Assembly (NCBI RefSeq): GCF_000281895.1
Contig: NZ_CM001558.1
Span: 6,203,684 to 6,267,683 of the forward strand
Source: Pseudomonas fluorescens Q2-87
GTDB lineage: Bacteria; Pseudomonadota; Gammaproteobacteria; Pseudomonadales; Pseudomonadaceae
Direction: 5' to 3'
Length of the DNA stretch: 64,000 nt
Shown piece after piece: positions 28,417 through 36,106 of the stretch. Numbering within the stretch: the first letter of the stretch is position 1; every line of letters starts with the position of its first letter. A model generated the notes under the pieces. The model did no database searches and was not told where the DNA came from. It worked only from the letters and a program-made list of their open reading frames with translations. The translations under genes and the position numbers were made by a program.

Positions 28417-29892
28417 CTACGCCTTGTCCAGCTTGCCAACCAGAGACAAGGTGAAATCGGCACCCATATATTTGAAGTGAGGGCGTACGTTCAGGCCAAC
28501 GCGATACCAACCAGGGTCGCCTTCAACGTCGCTGACAATGATTTTCGCCGCACGCAACGGACGTCGACCACGGACCTCGGCACTCGGATTCTCCTGGTCG
28601 GCCACGTACTGGCGGATCCAATTGTTGAGCTCACGTTCCAGGTCCGTACGCTCCTTCCATGACCCCAGTTGCTCGCGCTGCAGAACCTTCAAATAATGAG
28701 CCAAGCGATTGACGATCATCATGTACGGTAGCTGGGTGCCAAGCTTGTAGTTCAGCTCCGCATGCTTGTCCTCGGCGCCGATGCCATAAAATTTCGGTTT
28801 CTGTACGGAACTGGCTGAGAAAAACGCGGCGTTATCGCTGCCCTTGCGCATGGTCAGGGAAATGAACCCCTCCTCGGCCAGTTCGTATTCGCGACGGTCG
28901 GAAATCAGCACTTCGGTTGGAATCTTGGTTTCGATCTCGCCCATGCTTTCGAAATGGTGCAGCGGGAGGTCTTCTACAGCACCACCGCTTTGAGGCCCGA
29001 CTATGTTCGGACACCAGCGAAATTTGGCAAAACTATCAGTCAATCTTGTAGCAAACGCGTACGCAGTATTACCCCAGAGGTAATGCTCATGGCTGTTGGC
29101 GACGGCTTCCTTGTATACGAATGACTTGACCGGGTTTTCTTCTGGATCGTATGGGTTGCGCAACAGGAAGCGCGGTACGGTCAACCCCATGTAACGGGCG
29201 TCTTCGGATTGACGGAAGCTTTGCCACTTGGCGAATTGCGGTCCCTCGAAGTGGTCTTTGAGATCCTTGAGATTCGGAAGACCAGCGAAGCTCTCCAGTC
29301 CAAAGAATTTCGGGCCAGCCGCAGCGATGAACGGAGCGTGAGACATACAGGCGACGCTGGACACGTACTGCATCAATTTCACGTCCGGCGCGCTTGGGGA
29401 CATGAAGTAATTAGCGATGATTGCACCTACCGGCTGCCCCCCGAACTGCCCGTATTCAGCAGTATAGATATGCTTGTAGAGGCCCGACTGCATGATTTCC
29501 GGCGAGTCCTCGAAGTCATCCAGCAAATCGCCCTTGGAGACGCTGAGCATCTCAATCTTGATGTTTTCGCGAAAGTTGGTGCGCTCGACCAATAGTTGCA
29601 AACCGCGCCACGCCGACTCCAGTGCCTGGAACTCTTGGTGATGAAGTATCTCGTCCACCTGGAGGCTGAGTGTGGCATCGATATCGGCGATCATGCGGTC
29701 AACCATGGCCTTCTTGACCGGTTCACCGCTGTTTTGCGGTTTGAGTAACTCTTCAATAAAAGCAGACACGCCTCGCTTGGCGATATCGTAGGCTTCGTCG
29801 TCCGGGGTCAGTTGTGTCTGACTGATGATGCTGTCAAGAATGCTGTGGTTAGCGCTTCCCTGGCTCTGCTGCTGTACTGCGTGGGTACTCAT
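28417..29892 (-). CDS. tssC: T6SS sheath protein TssC (VipB)
   Basis: Large sheath subunit of 491 residues. I chose the ATG at 29892 (MSTHAVQQQSQG) over an upstream in-frame codon at 29925, because the later start has a GGAAGC-type site and the usual TssC length. Family landmarks include HHQEFQALESAWRGL near residue 80 and SYRKG-like DNAAFFSASS blocks in the C-terminal half. It forms the contractile sheath with TssB, encoded 25 bp upstream. Confidence 0.95.
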   Translation of the reverse strand: MSTHAVQQQSQGSANHSILDSIISQTQLTPDDEAYDIAKRGVSAFIEELLKPQNSGEPVKKAMVDRMIADIDATLSLQVDEILHHQEFQALESAWRGLQLLVERTNFRENIKIEMLSVSKGDLLDDFEDSPEIMQSGLYKHIYTAEYGQFGGQPVGAIIANYFMSPSAPDVKLMQYVSSVACMSHAPFIAAAGPKFFGLESFAGLPNLKDLKDHFEGPQFAKWQSFRQSEDARYMGLTVPRFLLRNPYDPEENPVKSFVYKEAVANSHEHYLWGNTAYAFATRLTDSFAKFRWCPNIVGPQSGGAVEDLPLHHFESMGEIETKIPTEVLISDRREYELAEEGFISLTMRKGSDNAAFFSASSVQKPKFYGIGAEDKHAELNYKLGTQLPYMMIVNRLAHYLKVLQREQLGSWKERTDLERELNNWIRQYVADQENPSAEVRGRRPLRAAKIIVSDVEGDPGWYRVGLNVRPHFKYMGADFTLSLVGKLDKA

Positions 29893-29917
29893 GTATCGGC
29901 TTCCTTGTCTGAGTGAT

Positions 29918-30421
29918 TCAAGCACTGGGGGCTACAGGATTCAGACCCAGCTCATCCAGAACGCGGCGGCGGGAGTCATCATTGGCGAGTACACCTTCGA
30001 TGGCTTTACGAAACGCCGGAGCGTTACCTAATGGCCCTTTGAGCGCCATCAACGCGTCGCGCAATTCCATCAGCTTTTGAAGCTCTGGCACCTGTTCGAC
30101 CAGGCTCGCCGGGTTGAAGTCCTTCATCGAATTCAAGCGCAGCTGTATAGCCAGGTCCTGAGTTTCACCGCCGTCCTGCAGGCGATTAGGCACGTTCAGG
30201 GTCAGGGTCAACTCTTGCTTGGCCAGTACTTCGTCGAAGGTAATCTTGTCGATACCAATCGGCTTTCGGTCCTCGATATTGCGTTCATCCTTGCGATAGG
30301 TGTAATCGCCTATTGCCAATAACTTCAATGGCAACTCAATTTCCTCCTGAGCGCCGCCGGTGGCTGGTTTGAAGGTGACGTTGATGCGCTCCTTGGGGGC
30401 GACCGAGCCTTCTTTGGCCAT
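29918..30421 (-). CDS. tssB: T6SS sheath protein TssB (VipA)
   Basis: Small sheath subunit of 167 residues. The ATG at 30421 (MAKEGSVAPKERINVTF) has a perfect GGAGAAAG site upstream. The in-frame extension to 30514 lacks one and would overlap tssA, so it is discarded. The IELPLKLLAIGDYT and FDEVLAKQ segments are typical VipA. Co-folds with TssC. Confidence 0.96.
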   Translation of the reverse strand: MAKEGSVAPKERINVTFKPATGGAQEEIELPLKLLAIGDYTYRKDERNIEDRKPIGIDKITFDEVLAKQELTLTLNVPNRLQDGGETQDLAIQLRLNSMKDFNPASLVEQVPELQKLMELRDALMALKGPLGNAPAFRKAIEGVLANDDSRRRVLDELGLNPVAPSA

Positions 30422-30453
30422 GACTTTCTCCTTACAGTTAGGGACCCGGAGGC

Positions 30454-32010
30454 CTATTCGATTACCAGTTCCAGGTCGAGATGACACAACCTGCGGTAGC
30501 TCTCTTCTTTGCATTCACGCACCGAGTGGTTCTGGGGCAACAACTCGCAGCACGTGTGCAGCAAATCCAGCACCTGCAGCTCCAGACTGGGCTCCCAGAT
30601 GTTCAGGCCTGAGTGTTGTAGCGTCTGATCAAGGGCTTCGAGCTGGACCTTGGCGAGCTCATATTTCCTGGCCGAAAAGCACAACCGAGCCATCACGAAC
30701 CGCCAGAAGAAACGGTCGCGCCCCCCAGGAGTGCTTTGCATGCCTTGCCTTAAAAACTGGACAGCAGTTTTAAGGCCGCTTGAACGCTGGATCGACTGAG
30801 CCTCTTGCAGAGCCAATTCCCAAGGTGCATGGTTGCCCCTGGCACTTACTTCGGGCGAAGCGCTGGGTTTCTGCAGATGGGGCGTGACCTGGGCTGCAAT
30901 CCATGTCCGGGTGTCTGGATCAGCGAACGGCGTACCGTCATGCCAGCACAATTCGATGACTCCCGGCAGGCGCTCGATGAAAAGCGCGAATTGGATTTCC
31001 ACCTCTCGCATGGCCAACTCAGCATCCAATCCTTGCAAGCACTCCCAGGCGAGCCGTTGTCCATCTAGCCAGAACGGTGCCTTCGCCAGGCTAGCCTCGA
31101 TCTCAACAAGCAGGTCCGCGTAATTACCTTGTTGGAGACCATCCCGATAAGTCTTCAGTCTGTCTGCCGGCACCCCACGCAGTTGGGTGATCTGTTCTGC
31201 GTTGCGCTCAGGCATTGCGTCAATGGCTAGCCAAAGCATGGTGCGATTCAAGCGCAGGGCGCGGGGGTCGGTCGCCTTTTGCTTGAGCCACCAAGCGCAT
31301 AACGAACGAGCACTCTCCTGCTGGGCACGCAATGCCTTATGAGCTTCTTTTTCATTTTCAATCGGAGCATCGGACGCAAGCAGTTGGCTGGCGGCATGCT
31401 TAACCTGGGCCACCACGGTTCCAATGGCCCCGGCCTGTGGCAAGTTATCAGTGACACGCTGGATCATGTTCCTGAGCCGCCGACACAACGGCAATAACAG
31501 AGGCGCCTCCTCACCCAACTGGGCGCTGCAAACGGTATCCAGGCCTTCAAGCTGTTCCGCCAGATGACGGAACAGCGGCAACTGCTCTTTAATCGCAACG
31601 CTATCGCTTAATACCTGCTCCAGACGAGGCACCAACCAGTTGATGCTGGCGGCTCGGGTTCGGTTTTTGGCGGGATGAACTTCAAGCCAATGGTTTTTAC
31701 ATAGATGCTGCAAAAGACAGAGCCCAGCCAGCAGCCCCTGAAAGGATTCACACTGATACAACGCCCAGGTCAGCCATACGGCCACTCGCAAATCCTTCGA
31801 CTGGGTACTCAACAGTAATTCACTTCCCCTCAGGACTTTGAGCCAGTCGACTTGGCCACTTTCATGCATCGACTGGGCTTTGCCCAACTCGTTTTCCAGC
31901 GTTTCGTATTCATTTGAAAAACGCACGTCCACTCCCGCGAAGCTCTCATTGGAAACTGGCAATTTAGCGAGAGCCATATAATGGGCGGACAGTTTTTCGG
32001 AATATGACAT
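30454..32010 (-). CDS. tssA: T6SS protein TssA (ImpA/VasJ type)
   Basis: TssA family protein of 518 residues and first gene of the operon. The ImpA-type N-terminal domain (about residues 20-130, with WLTWALYQCESFQGLLAGL) is followed by a variable middle and a C-terminal VasJ-like region from about residue 260. Proteins of this type prime baseplate and sheath assembly or stay at the distal sheath end. The promoter should lie in the 390-bp region shared with vgrG. Confidence 0.92.
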   Translation of the reverse strand: MSYSEKLSAHYMALAKLPVSNESFAGVDVRFSNEYETLENELGKAQSMHESGQVDWLKVLRGSELLLSTQSKDLRVAVWLTWALYQCESFQGLLAGLCLLQHLCKNHWLEVHPAKNRTRAASINWLVPRLEQVLSDSVAIKEQLPLFRHLAEQLEGLDTVCSAQLGEEAPLLLPLCRRLRNMIQRVTDNLPQAGAIGTVVAQVKHAASQLLASDAPIENEKEAHKALRAQQESARSLCAWWLKQKATDPRALRLNRTMLWLAIDAMPERNAEQITQLRGVPADRLKTYRDGLQQGNYADLLVEIEASLAKAPFWLDGQRLAWECLQGLDAELAMREVEIQFALFIERLPGVIELCWHDGTPFADPDTRTWIAAQVTPHLQKPSASPEVSARGNHAPWELALQEAQSIQRSSGLKTAVQFLRQGMQSTPGGRDRFFWRFVMARLCFSARKYELAKVQLEALDQTLQHSGLNIWEPSLELQVLDLLHTCCELLPQNHSVRECKEESYRRLCHLDLELVIE

Positions 32011-32400
32011 TCACGACCTGCTTGGGAAGTAAGGGTTATAAGCTGAGCGATTTGGACGGGAGCATCGACTGAAGAACATTGGCCTTCACTTCAAAGCACC
32101 TCCACCCATCCGGCTGCCATGGAGAATGCCAAAGCCTAGCGAAGAAAAAAGTAGGACTTTTCGCTTTTTTTATAGAAACAGATAAGCAGAACAATACATA
32201 AAATTTCTAAATCAGCAGCGCCACTCCAAGCTCAGGTACTGAACTCCGTCAACAATACAATTAATTAAAAACATTTCAATTTTTCCAGTCCAATGAAAAA
32301 TCCTACATCCCTTTCTTTTTTTGCAGAAGTCTGCACCGCTCCCCCTCAGTGCTGCTTCAATGTGATCAGGAGCTAAAGCCACAGCCCAAGGACCCGAGCA
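32011..32400. promoter_or_regulatory. AT-rich divergent control region between the T6SS operon and the vgrG island
   Basis: 390 bp without a gene between divergent tssA and vgrG. The middle (about 32140-32300) is strikingly AT-rich, with runs such as ATACATAAAATTTC and ATTAATTAAAAAC, unlike the GC-rich flanks. It is a plausible target for MvaT/MvaU-type silencers, which is inference. On the minus strand TGGCATTCTCCATGGC (near 32116-32131) resembles a sigma-54 -24/-12 element but is off by one base in spacing, so it is only a weak candidate. No T6SS promoter could be fixed. Confidence 0.5.
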
Positions 32401-34473
32401 ATGCCACAAGTCACCAACACTAACGAATTTCAACTCATAATTCCCGGCTTCGAACATGAACTACAGATCTTGGCCTTCGAAGGTTATGAAGCGATAAGCA
32501 CACCTTATTGTTTCGACGTAAAACTTGTCAGCGAACAAAAAAACATCGATCTAGAGCAACTGTTAAATAAACCAGCATTCCTAGCCTTTGATAAACAGCA
32601 CAGTGGCATACACGGCTTTATCTATCGAGCTCAGCAAAACGATTCAGGTAAACGCTTGGCGCATTACAAGATCAAACTGACCCCACGACTGACCTATTTG
32701 GCGCATCGGACTAATCAACGAATTTTCCAGCAAATCAGTGTGCCCAAGATCATCACTTCGATCCTCAAGGAGCACGGAATCTTCACCGATGCTCATCGCT
32801 TCCAGTTGAGTGCAAGTTATCCGCCGCGTGACTACTGCGTTCAGTATCAGGAGTCCGATTTGCATTTCATCGAGCGCCTATGTCACGAAGAGGGCTTGCA
32901 CTATCACTTCCAGCACAGTGTATCTGGCCATCAACTAATTTTTGGCGACGACCAGACCGTATTTCCCCGGCGCGACCGACCCACTGCTTATAAACACGAC
33001 AGTGGAATGGTTTACGACGAACCGGTTATTCAGCGCTTTGGTCTTCGGCTTGAAACCCGGACCAGCCGAGTCACATGCCGTGATTACGACTTCAAGAAGG
33101 CTACGTTCCTGCCGGAAAACGCCTGTCAGCTCAACATCGGTAAAATCCAGCCGGACTTGGAAGCCTACGATTATCCCGGTGGTTTTTTTCAGGAACAGCG
33201 CGGCAAATTACTGAGTCGGCGGGCCCTGGAACGACATCGCGCCGACTACTGCCTGGCCGAAGGCAGGAGTAACCAGCCAACCTTGATGACGGGACATTTC
33301 TTGGAGTTGAGAGAACATCCACGCTCGGAATGGAATGACCTATGGTTGTTGACTGAAGTACGTCACGAAGGCAAACAGCCGCAGGTCCTGGAAGAAATTA
33401 TCCCCAACGAAACTGGCCCTAGTGAAGGCCTCTTCAATCAGGGCTACCGCAATCGGTTTGTCGCTACACCGTGGGCTGTGATCTTTCGCTCCCGACGGTT
33501 TTTTCAAAAGCCACACATATCCGGCTGCCAGACAGCAGTCGTTACCGGGCCCGAGGGTGAAGAAATCCACTGCGATCAATACGGCCGGGTCAAGGTCAGG
33601 TTTTTCTGGGATCGTGCGGATCGCGTCGATAGCAACAGCAGCTGCTGGTTGAGAGTCGCTTCAAGTTGGGCAGGCAATGGCTATGGGGGCGTTACGATAC
33701 CAAGAGTGGGTATGGAGGTATTGGTCACCTTCCTTGAAGGCGATCCCGACAAGCCCTTGATCAGCGGATGCCTGACCAATAGTGCAAATACCTTGCCCTA
33801 CCCACTCCCTGCACATAAAACGCGCACCGTGTTTCGCTCCCGCAGCTCCCCCGGCTACAAGGGCGCCAACGAATTGCATCTGGAGGACCGTACAGGCCAG
33901 GAGCTGATCTACCTGCGTGCCCAGCGTGATATGGAGCAAAAAATAGAAAATGACAGCCGGCTAGAGGTGGGCAACGAACGGCGAGAGACCATCAAGGGCA
34001 ACAGCATTACAGAAATTCATGCGGAGGAGCATCGGACTACAGCCGCCGACCGCACGATCCGGGTCGGAGGTAACGATTACCTGAACGTCGTCAATCGCCA
34101 TACCCATGTCGATCAGACGTTCATCGTCGACGCCGGTCAGCAAGTGCATATCAAGGCCGGCGCTCATCTCGTTCTCGAAGCAGGCGCAACCCTCAGCTTG
34201 AATGCCGGGGGCCAACACATCGTGATCAATCCCAGCGGCATCTACAGCAGCAGTGAAATCCAAATCGGTGGCACCCCGCTACCTGCGATCAGTGCTTCGT
34301 CATTTAATCCTGAACTAGCGGCCACCTTGGTCAAGCTGGAGGATCTACCGGCGATGCTTGCCCCTACGCAGCGGGCCCTGATGACGGCCAGTCAAGCATT
34401 GGGATTAGATTTCTGTCCTATCTGCGAGGCCTGCCGCAACGGTATATGTACAACGGAAGCCGTCGCAGCATGA
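32401..34473 (+). CDS. vgrG: T6SS spike protein VgrG (TssI) with a cysteine-rich tail
   Basis: Spike protein of 690 residues. The gp27-like N-terminal region (about 1-380, with YQESDLHFIERLCHEEGLHYHF) is followed by the gp5 OB-fold (about 390-460, with VTIPRVGMEVLVTFLEGDPD). The beta-helical needle follows, rich in repeated GNxxxxI, NVVNRHTHVD and AGAxLxLxAGG units up to about residue 625. The C-terminal extension ends CPICEACRNGIC, a CxxC-type pattern that could bind a metal or help load the effector. It heads a four-gene effector island; its TGA overlaps the ATG of the DUF4123 gene. Confidence 0.95.
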   Translation: MPQVTNTNEFQLIIPGFEHELQILAFEGYEAISTPYCFDVKLVSEQKNIDLEQLLNKPAFLAFDKQHSGIHGFIYRAQQNDSGKRLAHYKIKLTPRLTYLAHRTNQRIFQQISVPKIITSILKEHGIFTDAHRFQLSASYPPRDYCVQYQESDLHFIERLCHEEGLHYHFQHSVSGHQLIFGDDQTVFPRRDRPTAYKHDSGMVYDEPVIQRFGLRLETRTSRVTCRDYDFKKATFLPENACQLNIGKIQPDLEAYDYPGGFFQEQRGKLLSRRALERHRADYCLAEGRSNQPTLMTGHFLELREHPRSEWNDLWLLTEVRHEGKQPQVLEEIIPNETGPSEGLFNQGYRNRFVATPWAVIFRSRRFFQKPHISGCQTAVVTGPEGEEIHCDQYGRVKVRFFWDRADRVDSNSSCWLRVASSWAGNGYGGVTIPRVGMEVLVTFLEGDPDKPLISGCLTNSANTLPYPLPAHKTRTVFRSRSSPGYKGANELHLEDRTGQELIYLRAQRDMEQKIENDSRLEVGNERRETIKGNSITEIHAEEHRTTAADRTIRVGGNDYLNVVNRHTHVDQTFIVDAGQQVHIKAGAHLVLEAGATLSLNAGGQHIVINPSGIYSSSEIQIGGTPLPAISASSFNPELAATLVKLEDLPAMLAPTQRALMTASQALGLDFCPICEACRNGICTTEAVAA

Positions 34474-35324
34474 CTTGCTCGTTCCCCCATCAGTGGTTGG
34501 TCGAGCACCACCGCCTTGGCCGCGCATTGTGTGTTGTTCTGGACTCGGAAAATGAGCGACAGATACGCCAGGCGCTTTTAAAGAACTGTCGCCCTGACCA
34601 ATATCTGAACATTTTTGGCCAGACCATCATCGCCGACCTAAGCGACGCTGGGCCGCTCGTCTTCGAATTTGATCAGCCCGGCGACCAAAGTATCCATCAA
34701 TTACTCGAGTCCCCGGAAAGAAACTGGGGCTGGCTTGCCAGCCTTCGTAAAGGAAACCTGCAGGTATTGGCAGAACATTGGCGGGAACGGTTGATCATTG
34801 GAAAGCGTCCTCATCAAGCGCTGTATCGCTTCCAGGACAATCGTGTGCTGGCACGGGCACTCGGGTATTTGCCCATTGAAGCCTACCCCGTCTATCTCGG
34901 GCCGGCGATCAGTGTCTGCTACTGGCAAGGTACAAGCTGGGAACGCGTGGATAATCCGGCACCCGACGTATATCCGGTGCCTGAATCGCCTCTCTGGCTG
35001 CAAGTACCTGTTCCCCCGCAGCAAGTAATGGAAACCCGCCTGATCAATGCCCGCCGTTTTCTGTTGGCCGAGCATGTCCAGGCCTACGCCCGACTTGCCG
35101 AGCGCCAGGATCCGGAGGCGTGGTTGCGCGCCACGCTCAATCAAGCCGAGGCATGGAACTGGCAAGCGCCTGAGAAGTTGGAATTCTTGCTGACCTATCG
35201 TCTGCAAGCGCCTGCGCACACGTTGATGCGGGAATGGCAAGCGCTCCCTGCTGAAAGCCCTGACGAACATTTTGAACGGGTGCGTCTGATGACGACCTTT
35301 TGGCAAGTCGAGACGTTGCGATGA
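34470..35324 (+). CDS. DUF4123 effector adaptor/chaperone (Tap/TEC type)
   Basis: Protein of 284 residues from the ATG at 34470, which overlaps the vgrG stop (ATGA). Proteins of the DUF4123 family, located directly after vgrG, load a specific effector on the VgrG tip. The N-terminal RALCVVLDSENE and the fold pattern through GWLASLRKGNL fit this family. Its own stop overlaps the next ATG, so the island is translated as a chain. The cargo is inferred to be the lipase two genes downstream. Confidence 0.87.
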   Translation: MTCSFPHQWLVEHHRLGRALCVVLDSENERQIRQALLKNCRPDQYLNIFGQTIIADLSDAGPLVFEFDQPGDQSIHQLLESPERNWGWLASLRKGNLQVLAEHWRERLIIGKRPHQALYRFQDNRVLARALGYLPIEAYPVYLGPAISVCYWQGTSWERVDNPAPDVYPVPESPLWLQVPVPPQQVMETRLINARRFLLAEHVQAYARLAERQDPEAWLRATLNQAEAWNWQAPEKLEFLLTYRLQAPAHTLMREWQALPAESPDEHFERVRLMTTFWQVETLR

Positions 35325-36094
35325 AACATTTCCTACGGATTGCAGGCTTGAGCTGCAGCTTAGCGATAGCGACAGGCTGCATCAGCAAACCTCCCAACAC
35401 GTTCACCTTTACCGCTGATCTACCTCCGGACTTTGCTTATCAAGCCGTCGCGGTGTATGTCCCTGCCAAAGGGCAATCCTGCACTGTGCCGGGTGGTAGA
35501 AATACAGAAGTCGGATACAACCTGCATTGGCGCAAACATTACCAGCCGAACTCGGAGATTGCCTTGTACAGAACAGTTGGCGGCTGCCCATTGGTGATCT
35601 ACCGCATCAGACTCGAGATCAACGCTGCATATGGCAAAGATTGGAGCGACATAAGTGGAGACTCAGCGGTTATCGCCATACGCGATGAGTTGGAAGCGCA
35701 ATACAAGAGAACATTCAACGAGGCAGATGAAAGCGTCTTTTATGGCCAGTGCCAATGGCTATTTCGCACCTCGGGCAAGCCTCGCATTCTCCGGAAAATA
35801 CTCAATTGTAAACAAATCACGCCGCTGGGAATGCTTGGACGCGGCCGTCCTTTCTCGGCCTATACCCTCGATCAGCTTCCGGGAAAAACCATAACAATGA
35901 AGATCTCCTTGGCAAATGAAGAAAGACCCTACATGGGCGACACCTGGGTAAAGGTACCCAGTGGCTGGAAACGATGCATGGGTAAAAATTTTGAAGACCA
36001 ATATGCGTTTTGTTCCGGCAACTACACAGATTTCAGTGGTTTTCAGATGCCTGATGGCCGGCGATGCACCATATACCCAGGCTGCACGGAATAA
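35321..36094 (+). CDS. Putative immunity lipoprotein for the lipase effector
   Basis: Lipoprotein of 257 residues. The ATG at 35321 overlaps the adaptor stop. The signal peptide MKHFLRIAGLSCSLAIATGC has an ATGC lipobox at its end. The mature part carries many cysteines (for example GQSC, GGC, GQC, RCM, FC, RC and GC near the end), consistent with a disulfide-bonded periplasmic protein. I do not recognise a named domain. Lying between the adaptor and a lipase gene, it is best explained as the Tli-type immunity protein that blocks the phospholipase in the periplasm. Confidence 0.7.
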   Translation: MKHFLRIAGLSCSLAIATGCISKPPNTFTFTADLPPDFAYQAVAVYVPAKGQSCTVPGGRNTEVGYNLHWRKHYQPNSEIALYRTVGGCPLVIYRIRLEINAAYGKDWSDISGDSAVIAIRDELEAQYKRTFNEADESVFYGQCQWLFRTSGKPRILRKILNCKQITPLGMLGRGRPFSAYTLDQLPGKTITMKISLANEERPYMGDTWVKVPSGWKRCMGKNFEDQYAFCSGNYTDFSGFQMPDGRRCTIYPGCTE

Positions 36095-36106
36095 GGAAGC
36101 CCGCGC

